A stretch of 64,000 bases of DNA from Natribaculum luteum (GTDB lineage: Archaea; Halobacteriota; Halobacteria; Halobacteriales; Natrialbaceae): positions 1 through 64,000 of the forward strand of contig NZ_CP095398.1 of assembly GCF_023008545.1 (NCBI RefSeq), given 5' to 3'. The number at the start of each line of letters is the position of its first letter. Within the stretch, counting starts at the first letter, position 1. This document shows, piece by piece, positions 45,951 through 54,364 of this stretch. Made by a program: the position numbers and the translations under genes. The notes beneath the pieces were generated by a model. That model ran no database searches and had not been told where the DNA came from. It saw nothing but the letters and a program-made list of their open reading frames with translations.

Positions 45951-46540
45951 GAGCGATCGACGTCGACCCCGTCCACGGGACGCGACGGACGTTCCGCACG
46001 CTGTGTGACGCGATGAGTCGTCCCGGAACCGTCCACCGAACGCGGACTGCGCCTGCCGACTACGCCGTCGTCGCCGCCCTGGTCGACCACGAGGTGACGT
46101 TCCACTCGAGCGACGAGGAACTCACCGAGGCGCTGGCCAGCCAGGGACGACTCGAGGCGGCCCCTCCGGCCGAGGCGGACGTCGTCCACACGAAGGGAGT
46201 GCCCTCGTGGGACGTCCGGGACCTCGAGCGCGGGTCACTCGTCGAGCCGAGCGAGGGTGCGACGGTCGTCTACCGGGTCGACGGGCTGGCGGCGAGTCCG
46301 GAAGACGGACAGACCGCGGTCACCGTCACCGGCCCTGGCGTCGACGGAGCGACGACGTTCGGTGTCGGACTGCCCGAAGCGGAGGTGACCGCGCTCGCGG
46401 ACGCACAATCGGACTATCCGTGCGGCGTCGACGCCGTCTTCACGAGCGGCGACGCAGTCGCCGCCCTCCCGCGATCGGTCACCTTTCGGGTCGCGAACGA
46501 CGGCGAACGCGGTTCCGAGGACGACGGAGGTGAGCGCTAG
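45947..46540 (+). CDS. phnH: C-P lyase subunit PhnH
   Basis: A 197-residue protein with a GTG start. HGTRRTFRTLCDAMSRPGTV at the N-terminus is the PhnH signature, followed by ALVDHEVTFHSSDEELTEAL and, near the C-terminus, YPCGVDAVFTSGDAVAALPR. PhnH is a structural subunit of the core complex that couples ATP to methylphosphonate. It is coupled upstream to phnG and abuts phnI. Confidence 0.92.
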   Translation: MRAIDVDPVHGTRRTFRTLCDAMSRPGTVHRTRTAPADYAVVAALVDHEVTFHSSDEELTEALASQGRLEAAPPAEADVVHTKGVPSWDVRDLERGSLVEPSEGATVVYRVDGLAASPEDGQTAVTVTGPGVDGATTFGVGLPEAEVTALADAQSDYPCGVDAVFTSGDAVAALPRSVTFRVANDGERGSEDDGGER

Positions 46541-47719
46541 ATGGGCTACGTCGCCGTCAAGGCTGGCGAGGAGCTCATCCAGCGGGCCGAAGACCTCTTC
46601 GAGAAACAGCGCCTCGCCGACGAGGACGCCCCCATAACCGTCGACCAGCTCGAGGGACAGCTCGAGCGACTCACCGCCCAGGCGATGAGCGAGGCAGGAC
46701 TGTACGCACCGCGACTGGCCGCACTCGCCGTGAAGCAGGCGCAAGGCGACACCGTCGAGGCGGCCTTCCTGCTGCGTGCGTACCGCTCGACGCTGGAGCG
46801 GTGGGACGAGTCGGTCCCCGTCGAACCGTCGGCGATGTTCGCCACCCGGCGCGTCTCGCCAGCGTTCAAAGACGTCCCTGGCGGACAGATCCTCGGGCCG
46901 ACGAAAGACTACACGCAGCGGCTGCTCGACTTCGAACTCGAGGACGAGGACGAGGGCGAAGACCCGACGGCAGACTGGGACCTCGAGGACGCCGAGCCGA
47001 CGACGCTCACAAACGTCGTGGACGTGCTCCGCGAGGAGGGGCTGGTCTCCGAACCCGACGAACCGGACGTCGACGCGCCGACGGACACCACCCGCGAGCC
47101 GGTCACGTTCCCGGTCGAGCGCGACGCCGTCCTCCAGGAACTCGCACGCGGAGAGACGGGTGCGGTGACCGCGCTCGGCTACTCCGCGCTGCGAGGGTAC
47201 GGACAGGTCCATCCGACGCTGGCGGAAGTCCGCGTCGGAAAGCTACCGCTGACAATCGAGCACCCCTACACGGGCGACGAGGTGACCGTCGCGGACGTCG
47301 CGGTCAGCGAGAGCGAGGCGGTCGTCCCGGTGTACGCGAAACGAGACGACCCCCAGTTCGCCTTCGGCTACGGGCTGACGTTCGGGCGAAACGAGCGCAA
47401 GGCCATCTCGATGACCATCCTCGACGCCTCGATCCAGCTCGAAAGCGAGGACGAACCCGCGGAGAACGCCGAGTTCGTCCTCGACGTGGTCGACGGGATG
47501 GACTCGTTTGGCTTCATCGAGCACCTCAAACTCCCTCACTACGTCACGTTCCAGTCGATCCTGGACCGCATCCGCGCCATTCGCGAGCGGAAGGTCGCGG
47601 GGACCACGGACGACGAAGCCGAACCCGCAACCGACGACGGCACGGACCCGACCGAGCGCGAGTCGAGCGAAAGCGAACCGAGCGATCGAGAGACGATCGA
47701 GGCGAGCGACGATGACTGA
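46541..47719 (+). CDS. phnI: C-P lyase subunit PhnI
   Basis: A 392-residue catalytic nucleosidase-type subunit which, with PhnGHL, displaces adenine from ATP to form ribosyl phosphonate triphosphate. MGYVAVKAGEELIQRAEDLF is the family start, QAMSEAGLYAPRLAALAVKQ and FLLRAYRSTL follow, and FGYGLTFGRNERKAISMTIL and LPHYVTFQSILDRIRAIRER mark the C-terminal part. About 40 residues longer than the E. coli protein, mostly in a Thr/Ser/Glu-rich tail after ~365. It overlaps phnJ by 8 bp. Confidence 0.93.
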   Translation: MGYVAVKAGEELIQRAEDLFEKQRLADEDAPITVDQLEGQLERLTAQAMSEAGLYAPRLAALAVKQAQGDTVEAAFLLRAYRSTLERWDESVPVEPSAMFATRRVSPAFKDVPGGQILGPTKDYTQRLLDFELEDEDEGEDPTADWDLEDAEPTTLTNVVDVLREEGLVSEPDEPDVDAPTDTTREPVTFPVERDAVLQELARGETGAVTALGYSALRGYGQVHPTLAEVRVGKLPLTIEHPYTGDEVTVADVAVSESEAVVPVYAKRDDPQFAFGYGLTFGRNERKAISMTILDASIQLESEDEPAENAEFVLDVVDGMDSFGFIEHLKLPHYVTFQSILDRIRAIRERKVAGTTDDEAEPATDDGTDPTERESSESEPSDRETIEASDDD

Positions 47720-48746
47720 AACCGACGATATCGACGTGGAGACGGCAGTATCGACCGACTCCATCGAGGCCGCCCTCGAGGACCTCGAGGGGGAGGGTCT
47801 CGAGGGGTACAACTACGCCTACCTGGACGAACACACCAAACGCGAGGTCAGACGGGCGATCCTGAAGGCGATCGCCATCCCGGGCCACCAGGTGCCGTAC
47901 GCATCGCGGCCGATGCCGCTGGCTCGCGGCTGGGGAACCGGCGGCATCCAGGCGTCGCTGTCGCTACTCGGACCCGAAGAGACGTTCAAGGTCATCGACC
48001 AGGGCTCCGACGAGTCCGTCAACGCGGCCAACATCCGCCGGCTGGCGGTGGACACTGCCGAGGTGGCGACGACCACCGACACGACCGACGCCGACGTGAT
48101 CCAGACGCGCCATCGCATTCCCGAGGAGGTGCTGACTGACGAGCAGATCCTCGTCTTGCAGGTGCCGGTCACCGACGCGCTCCGCAAAGTCGACTCCTCG
48201 GACGCGGCGAATCGTCGGCGACACGCCCACAAGAACTACGGGAAGATGTGGGTCCACCTCTACGAGAACGTCGTCGAATGGGGCGAGATCAACATCGCCG
48301 CCCGCTACCCGACGATGGTCGCCGGCCGCTACCTGATGGACCCGTCGCCGATCCCGCGGTGGGACGTCCCCAAACTCGACGACGCGGACAACCTCTTCGT
48401 GTTCGCCGCGGGCCGGGAGGCGCGCATCTACGCCGTCCCGCCACACACCGACGTCGAACCGCTCGCGTTCGAGGATCGGCAGTTCCAGGTCGAACGCTTC
48501 CCCGAGCAGTCGTGTGCCGCCTGTGGCTCGACCGACACCTACCTCACCGAAGTCGAGACAGACGACGGCACGCGCCACTTCGCGTGCAACGACGCGAGTT
48601 TCTGCCTGAAACGCCAGGACGATCCCACACTCCCGAAAGACCACCACCTCGAGCGATCCGGGGTGGACTGGGGACCGGGCACTCCCGACGCCGACGGCGA
48701 TGGCGGTGTCGCTGGAGATGCTGACGATGGAGGTGACGACGAATGA
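47712..48746 (+). CDS. phnJ: C-P lyase radical SAM subunit PhnJ
   Basis: A 344-residue radical-SAM enzyme that cleaves the carbon-phosphorus bond, releasing the alkane. AYLDEHTKREVRRAILKAIA and VPYASRPMPLARGWGTGGIQ open the fold. Iron-sulfur and catalytic cysteines are C268, C271 (CAAC), C292 and C298 (ACNDASFCLKRQ), the spacing of E. coli PhnJ apart from one residue in the first loop. It overlaps phnK by 4 bp. The acidic N-terminal ~35 residues and Gly/Asp-rich C-terminus are halophile additions. The [4Fe-4S] cluster makes it oxygen-sensitive in vitro. Confidence 0.95.
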   Translation: MTETDDIDVETAVSTDSIEAALEDLEGEGLEGYNYAYLDEHTKREVRRAILKAIAIPGHQVPYASRPMPLARGWGTGGIQASLSLLGPEETFKVIDQGSDESVNAANIRRLAVDTAEVATTTDTTDADVIQTRHRIPEEVLTDEQILVLQVPVTDALRKVDSSDAANRRRHAHKNYGKMWVHLYENVVEWGEINIAARYPTMVAGRYLMDPSPIPRWDVPKLDDADNLFVFAAGREARIYAVPPHTDVEPLAFEDRQFQVERFPEQSCAACGSTDTYLTEVETDDGTRHFACNDASFCLKRQDDPTLPKDHHLERSGVDWGPGTPDADGDGGVAGDADDGGDDE

Positions 48747-49573
48747 GCCTGCTCGAGGCGACCGGCCTGAGCAAGGTCTACGGCGAGAGCTGTCCGGTCT
48801 GTCGCGAGCGCACCGGCGATGGAGCGGGCACCAACCAGTGTCCGGTCTGTGGAAGCGTCGTCGCCTGTGCCGACGTCGACCTCGACCTCGAGGCCGGCGA
48901 GGTGCTCGGCATCGTCGGCGAGTCCGGCAGCGGCAAGTCGAGTCTCGCCGAGATGCTGGCGCTCGAGCCCGAACGGGAGGGAACCCAGGCGGGGACGGTT
49001 CGACTCGCCGGCCACGACGGAAACTTGCTCGAGGCGGACTACCAGACACGCCACGAACTCCGCAACGGTGAGGTCGGCCTCGTCCACCAGCACGTCCGCG
49101 ACGGGCTGAACCTCGAGTTCACCGGCGGCGGCAACGTCGCCGAGAAGCTGCTGTCCTCGGGCTGGCGCAGTTACGAGGACGTCCGCGAGCGGGTCCGAGA
49201 ACTCTTCTGTGAGACGGAGATCCCGGTCGACCGGATGGACGATCCGACGCACACGTACTCCGGCGGGATGCAACGGCGCGTCCAGATCGCCCGCGCGCTG
49301 GCGAACGATCCCGAACTCGTCATCCTCGACGAGCCCACGACTGGACTGGACGTGAGCGTCCAGGCCCGCGTCCTCGACGTGTTCCGGCGGATCCAGCGAG
49401 AGGAGGGCGTCGCCGCCATCGTCGTCTCCCACGACCTCGGCGTCGTCCGCCTGCTGGCCGACCGAACCCTCGTGATGCGCCACGGCCGGGTCGTCGAATC
49501 CGGCCTGACCGACCGCGTCATGGAGGACCCACACCACGAATACACGCAGACGCTCATCAACTCGGTGATATAA
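48743..49573 (+). CDS. phnK: C-P lyase ABC-type ATPase PhnK, with a cysteine-rich insertion
   Basis: A 276-residue ABC-type ATPase that docks on the PhnGHIJ core and is needed for turnover. Walker A is GESGSGKSSLAE, the PhnK-specific EVGLVHQHVRDGLNLEFTGG follows, then the signature YSGGMQRRVQIARAL, Walker B LVILDEPTTGLDVSVQA and switch VVSHDLGVVRL. Between the first strand and the Walker strand lies an unusual segment with C17, C20, C33, C36 and C42 (CPVC and CPVC), likely a zinc-binding loop that E. coli PhnK lacks. It overlaps phnJ by 4 bp. Confidence 0.92.
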   Translation: MSLLEATGLSKVYGESCPVCRERTGDGAGTNQCPVCGSVVACADVDLDLEAGEVLGIVGESGSGKSSLAEMLALEPEREGTQAGTVRLAGHDGNLLEADYQTRHELRNGEVGLVHQHVRDGLNLEFTGGGNVAEKLLSSGWRSYEDVRERVRELFCETEIPVDRMDDPTHTYSGGMQRRVQIARALANDPELVILDEPTTGLDVSVQARVLDVFRRIQREEGVAAIVVSHDLGVVRLLADRTLVMRHGRVVESGLTDRVMEDPHHEYTQTLINSVI

Positions 49574-50308
49574 ATGACGGTACTGACCGTCGATGGTCTC
49601 TCGAAGACCTTCGACATGCACGTCCTCGGGGAAACGCGCGTCGTCGGGCTCGACGACGTCTCCTTCGAGGTGGACGGCGGAGAGTTCCTCGCCATCGTCG
49701 GCGAGTCCGGCAGCGGCAAGTCCTCGCTACTGAAGTGTATCTACCGGACCTACCAGCCGACCGCCGGGCGCGTCGTCTATCACGGCGCTGACGGCGACGT
49801 CGACCTGGCGACGTGTGGCGAACGCGACGTCATCGCCCTGCGCGACGACGCCATCGGCTACACGTCGCAGTTCCTGGACGAGATTCCCCGCGTTCCGGCC
49901 GTGGACGTCGTCGCCCGACCGCTACGCGAGAGTGGGATTCCGATCGAGCAGGCACGGAAGACGGCAGAGACGCTGCTCTCGCGGCTCGGCCTGCCCGAGG
50001 AACTGTGGGACGCCTATCCCGCCACCTTCTCCGGCGGTGAGCGTCAGCGGATCAACCTCGCCCAGGCGATCGCGCCGAAGCCGCGACTGCTATTGCTGGA
50101 CGAACCGACCAGCGCGCTCGATCCGGAGACGCGAGCGGCTGCGATCGACCTGCTCCACGAGTACCTCGACGAGGAGACGACCATCGTTGGCGTCTTCCAC
50201 GACCGCGACGTCGTCGAGGCGGTCGCAGATCGCGTCGTCGTCCTCGAGGACGCGCGCGTCGAGCGGATCGTTCCGATCGAGGAGTACGCAGGGGAGGTCG
50301 TCGTATGA
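49574..50308 (+). CDS. phnL: C-P lyase ABC-type ATPase PhnL
   Basis: A 244-residue ATPase: Walker A GESGSGKSSLLKCIYRTYQP, signature FSGGERQRINLAQAI, Walker B LLLLDEPTSALDPETR, switch GVFHDRDVVEAVADRV. PhnL takes part in the first step with PhnGHI. It starts directly after the phnK stop and overlaps phnM by 4 bp. Confidence 0.92.
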   Translation: MTVLTVDGLSKTFDMHVLGETRVVGLDDVSFEVDGGEFLAIVGESGSGKSSLLKCIYRTYQPTAGRVVYHGADGDVDLATCGERDVIALRDDAIGYTSQFLDEIPRVPAVDVVARPLRESGIPIEQARKTAETLLSRLGLPEELWDAYPATFSGGERQRINLAQAIAPKPRLLLLDEPTSALDPETRAAAIDLLHEYLDEETTIVGVFHDRDVVEAVADRVVVLEDARVERIVPIEEYAGEVVV

Positions 50309-51465
50309 GCCATCAACGCGCGGCCGGCGAGGCGACGACGGTCCTCGAGAACGCCCGCATCGTCACTCCCGAGGCGGTCGTCGAGGGGGCGCTGCGTATC
50401 GAGGGCGATCGGATCGTCGGCGTCGGCGACGTCGGGCGGAGCGCGGACGAAACCGTCGACGCTCGAGGACGGCTCGTCTGCCCCGGGCTGATCGACCTCC
50501 ACGGCGACGACATCGAGTCGCATCTCCACCCACGGTCGGGCGCGCGCGTCGATACGCACATGGCGCTTGCGTCTGCCGACCGGGCGAACGTCGCCGCCGG
50601 TATCACGACGAAGTTCCACGCCATCTCCTTCGAGGTCGACCCCGACGAGAACCGCTCGCCGGAACTGGGTGCGGAGATCGCCGACGCCGTCGAGTGCGCC
50701 GACGACCTCATGGCCGACCACCGCATCCACGCCCGCTGTGAGGTGACACAGGCACGGTGCGTCGATGCCGTCGAGGAGGTCGTCGCGGCCGGCGACGCCG
50801 ACCTCGTCTCCGTGATGAGCCACGTTCCGGGCAAGGGCCAGTTCCGGGATCAGGAGGCGTTCCTCGAGTACTACCGCAACTCCCAGAATCACACCGTCGA
50901 GGAAGCCCACAGGCTGATCGAAGAGCGAGGCGACCTCGACCTGTCTACGATTCGCGAGCGAGTAAACCGCGTCGTGGAAACGGCCCACGCCCACGGCGTT
51001 CCGACGGCCTCGCACGACGACGAGGAGGTGACGGAGGTCGAACGGCTCTCCGACGTCGGCGTGGACATCAGCGAGTACCCGATCACCCTCGAGACGGCCG
51101 CGCGCGCACACGACCTGGGAATGACCGTCACGATGGGCGCGCCCAACCTCGTCCGCGGCGGCAGCCAGTGGGGCAATCTGCGGACGGCGGACGCCATCGA
51201 CGCCGGCGTCGTCGACGCCCTGGTCGCCGACTACCACCCCACGTCGCTGCTCGCCGCGCCGTTCGTCGACACCGGCGAACCCCTGCCGGAGCGGGTGGCC
51301 CGCGTCACGAAACGGCCGGCCGACGCCGTCGGGCTCACGGAGCGCGGTCGGATCGTCGAGGGCTGTCGGGCCGACCTGGTCGTGATCGACGAGGAGCCGA
51401 CGCCGACGGTCACGCGGGCGTTCGTCGCGGGCGAGCCGATCTATCGCGCGGAGGGATCGCCGTGA
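50305..51465 (+). CDS. phnM: PhnM amidohydrolase (RPnTP diphosphatase)
   Basis: A 386-residue metal-dependent hydrolase of the amidohydrolase superfamily that removes pyrophosphate from ribose-1-methylphosphonate-5-triphosphate. The metal site is LIDLHGDDIESHLHPR with His66 and its partner His, plus KFHAISFE, VSVMSHVPGKGQFRD and PTASHDDEEV. The final VADYHPTSLLAAPFVDTGEP is typical of PhnM. It overlaps the next gene by GTGA. Confidence 0.92.
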   Translation: MSHQRAAGEATTVLENARIVTPEAVVEGALRIEGDRIVGVGDVGRSADETVDARGRLVCPGLIDLHGDDIESHLHPRSGARVDTHMALASADRANVAAGITTKFHAISFEVDPDENRSPELGAEIADAVECADDLMADHRIHARCEVTQARCVDAVEEVVAAGDADLVSVMSHVPGKGQFRDQEAFLEYYRNSQNHTVEEAHRLIEERGDLDLSTIRERVNRVVETAHAHGVPTASHDDEEVTEVERLSDVGVDISEYPITLETAARAHDLGMTVTMGAPNLVRGGSQWGNLRTADAIDAGVVDALVADYHPTSLLAAPFVDTGEPLPERVARVTKRPADAVGLTERGRIVEGCRADLVVIDEEPTPTVTRAFVAGEPIYRAEGSP

Positions 51466-52265
51466 GCCGACTCGGTGCGGCCATGGACGTCCGCTTTGGT
51501 GCTTCCGTCGAGGAGTTTCTCGCCTACCTCACCGACCTCGGCCTCGATCACGTCGAACTCAAGCGCGAGTACCTCGAGGGACACCCCGACGCGCCGACGC
51601 CCGACGATCTCGGCGAGCTGGCCGACAGGTACGACGTCTCGATCACGTACCACGCCCCGTTTCGCGACTGGAACATGGGCAGTTTCAACGACGACGTCCG
51701 GCGGGCGAGCGTCGACCAGGTCAAGGCGAGTCTCGACGACGCGGTGACCGCCGGGGCCGGTGCCGTCGTCGTTCACGGGGGGTCCGTTCCCCACCGCTAC
51801 CCCGAGTGGGTTCGCGAGAAGGCGGCCGAGAACGCCCGACAGTCGCTCCTCGAGTGCGCCGAGTACGCCCGGGAGGTCGGCGTGGCGCTCTGTCTGGAGA
51901 ACCAGCCCCGGAGCGGCGACAAACGCCGCTACACGACCACCCCGGACGACCTCGCCGACGCGCTCGCGGCCGTCCCAGTCGACGGCGAACACCTCGGCGT
52001 CACGCTGGACGTGGGCCACGCGAAGGTCAACGGGTACGACTGGCGCGAGTTCGTAGACCGGTTCGGCGACCGCATCCGCGTCTGCCACCTCCACGACAAC
52101 GACGGGACTGCAGACCAGCACGACCCGCTGACGGAGTACCGGGAGATCCTCGAGACGGTGCCAGCAGCGTACTTCGTCTTCGAGATGAAAGCCGCCGACG
52201 ACGTGGCACGCAGCGTGGGGGCGGACGTTCCGCCACTCGATGCCGAACTCGCCGTCGACGGGTGA
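51462..52265 (+). CDS. Sugar-phosphate isomerase/epimerase-type TIM-barrel protein
   Basis: A 267-residue AP-endonuclease-2/xylose-isomerase-like barrel, with GTG start overlapping phnM. DVRFGASVEEFLAYLTDLGL, SITYHAPFRDWNMGSF, VVVHGGSVPHRYPEWVREKA, LCLENQPRSGDKRRY, GVTLDVGHAKVNGYDWREF and VCHLHDNDGTADQHDPL carry the His/Glu/Asp metal ligands of the family. It is the last gene of the C-P lyase operon. PhnN and PhnP, which process the product ribosyl cyclic phosphate in E. coli, are absent, so this enzyme may take over a late step. Function is inferred only from position. Confidence 0.82.
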   Translation: MSRLGAAMDVRFGASVEEFLAYLTDLGLDHVELKREYLEGHPDAPTPDDLGELADRYDVSITYHAPFRDWNMGSFNDDVRRASVDQVKASLDDAVTAGAGAVVVHGGSVPHRYPEWVREKAAENARQSLLECAEYAREVGVALCLENQPRSGDKRRYTTTPDDLADALAAVPVDGEHLGVTLDVGHAKVNGYDWREFVDRFGDRIRVCHLHDNDGTADQHDPLTEYREILETVPAAYFVFEMKAADDVARSVGADVPPLDAELAVDG

Positions 52266-52419
52266 GGTGCGCTCCCGACGGGGCCCGATCGCGCGTGCGA
52301 GTCGTTCGACGGCGACGCGTACCCGACACTCCCCCAGCCACCCGCCGTTGCGAAACGCTGGCGATTTGCCAGTTCCTTTCTCTAGAATCTACCTCATCCG
52401 ATATTTTACTTGTTATCCC

Positions 52420-52468
52420 ATAATATCATTAAATAAATATTTGCCACCACGTGTGGTAGCACGCGGCT
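52420..52468 (+). promoter_or_regulatory. Promoter of the creatininase-family gene
   Basis: A strongly A/T-rich block with AAATAAATATTTGCC (52426-52444 region) is followed by an inverted repeat ACCAC-GT-GTGGT at 52446-52457, between TATA and ATG. The position suits an operator. Confidence 0.5.
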
Positions 52469-53287
52469 ATGCCGCAGCGAGAACTCGAGCAGATGCGACT
52501 ACCAGAAGTAGAATCGTACATCGACGAAACCGACGTGCCGACCGTACTCGTCCCCGTCGGAACGACCGAACAGCACGGCCAGCACCTGGCGCTTGGCACC
52601 GACGCGTTCATTCCCGAGGAGATCTGCCGGCGCATCGCGTCGGAGGTGGACGCACTCGTCGCCCCCCGGATGAGTTACGGGGCCTCGGACATGCACGCGG
52701 GCTACAATGCGGTGACGTACGTCAACTACGAGACGCTGGCGACGACGCTTCGAGACGTCGCCTACTCGTTCTGTGAGAACGGCTTTACGGACGTCGTCCT
52801 CATTTCGGGCCACCTCACGAACGACTACGCGGCCAAGGTCGGCGCGAACAAAGCGAGCCACGATCTCCCGCCCGAAAAGTACGTCTACGCGTTCCCGTAC
52901 TGGGACGCTCTCGATCCAGAGGACATGGCCGAATACCTCTCGTTCGACACGGGATGGCACGCGAACGTCGGCGAAACGGCGGCGGTGATGGCGATAGACG
53001 AAGACCTCGTCGACCTCGACGCCGCCGAACACGACGATCCGGAGATGCCACGAGATATCTCGAATCCGGGCGCACTCCTGGACCACCTCCTGATCGGGAA
53101 ATCGTCGTTCTACCGGGTGAGCGAATCCGGAACGTGGGGCGATCCGAGCGAGGCGACTCCCGAACGGGGCGAGGAGTACTTCGAGACGATCACGACCGCC
53201 GTCGCGGAACTGATCAACACGTTCCAGGCCGAGCGCGACGAGATCTACAAGCGAGAAAAGCCGACAGACGAGGAGTACTTCGGGTGA
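52469..53287 (+). CDS. Creatininase-family amidohydrolase
   Basis: A 272-residue member of the creatininase (creatinine amidohydrolase) family. Conserved metal residues appear in VPVGTTEQHGQHLALGTDAF (Glu, His, Asp), and in VVLISGHLTNDYAAK (His). DTGWHANVGETAAVMA corresponds to the HAxxxETS-type motif. Members hydrolyse creatinine, formamide-type compounds or act in pterin or mycofactocin-like pathways, so the substrate is not determined. It has its own A/T-rich promoter, 200 bp after the C-P lyase operon. Confidence 0.85.
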   Translation: MPQRELEQMRLPEVESYIDETDVPTVLVPVGTTEQHGQHLALGTDAFIPEEICRRIASEVDALVAPRMSYGASDMHAGYNAVTYVNYETLATTLRDVAYSFCENGFTDVVLISGHLTNDYAAKVGANKASHDLPPEKYVYAFPYWDALDPEDMAEYLSFDTGWHANVGETAAVMAIDEDLVDLDAAEHDDPEMPRDISNPGALLDHLLIGKSSFYRVSESGTWGDPSEATPERGEEYFETITTAVAELINTFQAERDEIYKREKPTDEEYFG

Positions 53288-53532
53288 CGCGAGGTCGTCC
53301 CGACGTCGACGACGACTCGAGAACGCCCGCCCCGATCGTCGAGGGCCGGCCGAGGCGGCGTCGCCGCCGTCGAATCCGTTCTCCGGCTCCGTCGAGTTCC
53401 TCCGAGGTGGTGGCTGGCAGCTCGGCGGTGAGCACAGGGGAACGCAATTGGAACGAAAATCGCCGTATCGCACCCGGCGAGCGCAAGCCTGCCGTGTTTT
53501 TTCGGTCGGGGTCGTTGTCCAATCCGATAGCA

Positions 53533-53733
53533 ATGACAGTAACGAGTGATCGGTCCGAGATGCTCAAGAACGCAAGTACCGTGACGACGCTGATCGATGC
53601 GATGCTGGAATTTGCGAACGGGCGGCGATTGAGCGGATTCCTGTTGATCGGTGCCGCTGCGCTTTCCTCGCGTCTTCCCGGCGCCGGGACGGTCGCTTCG
53701 CTTCTCCTGCGAGCGTACCGCCGCTTCCGCTGA
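53533..53733 (+). CDS. Small membrane protein, paralogue of the one at 5.2 kb
   Basis: A 66-residue protein, start MTVTSDRSEMLKN. TLIDAMLEFANGRRLSGFLL then AAALSSRLPGAGTVASLLLR and AYRRFR align with the gene at 5234-5428 over nearly its whole length. A single hydrophobic region with glycine/proline turn and an arginine tail suggests a membrane peptide. It lies between the creatininase and UspA genes without an operon context. A longer frame upstream is arginine-rich and is not part of it. Confidence 0.6.
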   Translation: MTVTSDRSEMLKNASTVTTLIDAMLEFANGRRLSGFLLIGAAALSSRLPGAGTVASLLLRAYRRFR

Positions 53734-53834
53734 GTTCGCATCCGGCGCGAGCAGGCGTTTCGCGCCACGGTGCGCCCGGAGAGCGGGATTTCGACGGCGC
53801 CCTACGCCGCCTGCGTCGAACGTGGAAAGGCCCC

Positions 53835-54275
53835 TCAATCGGCAAGAGATGGATTCACGCGCACCGTGTGCACCGGAACGGACGACGTTCGGACCACCTT
53901 TTCCGTGACGCTCCCCAGTACGTACCGTCTGAACCCCGTCCGACCGTGCGTCGCCATCACGATCAGATCGACGTCGTGTTCGTCGACGTACTCGAGGATC
54001 GTCTCGGACGGAATCCCGCGCTCGACGGCCGTCTCGACCCGCTCCAGGCCGTGATCCGACGCCATCTCCGCGAATTCGTCGACCGCCCGTCGTCCTCGTT
54101 CCTCGAGGCCGTCGATGACCACCGACGTGATCCCCTCGGTGTCGTACGCTCTCGTGTCGACGACGGAGAGGACGTCGAGCGTCGCGTCGTACTTCTCGGC
54201 GAGGTCGATCGCGTGGTCGGCCGCCTGCTTCGCTTCGTCGCTCCCGTCGGTCGGAAGAAGAATGCGCTCGTACAT
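53835..54275 (-). CDS. UspA-type universal stress protein
   Basis: A 146-residue cytoplasmic protein, start MYERILLPTDGSDEAKQ. The ATP-binding loop VDLIVMATHGRTGFRRYVLG with GSVTEKVVRTSSVPV at the C-terminus is the canonical GxxGxxxxxxxxGS motif of ATP-binding USPs. The internal DTEGITSVVIDGLEERG is ordinary. Encoded alone, divergent from the diphthamide-type gene. Confidence 0.9.
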   Translation of the reverse strand: MYERILLPTDGSDEAKQAADHAIDLAEKYDATLDVLSVVDTRAYDTEGITSVVIDGLEERGRRAVDEFAEMASDHGLERVETAVERGIPSETILEYVDEHDVDLIVMATHGRTGFRRYVLGSVTEKVVRTSSVPVHTVRVNPSLAD

Positions 54276-54364
54276 CGGTCGTCTTTCGCGACAGAGACAG
54301 AAATACGTGAGCGTCCGTTGCCGACCGACCAAAGGTGTTTACTCTCCGATAGAAAAGAAGGCGT

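Noticed and set aside
47964-49049. Long minus-strand frame over phnJ-phnK
   Set aside because: Arginine-rich, no motifs, covers two conserved genes.
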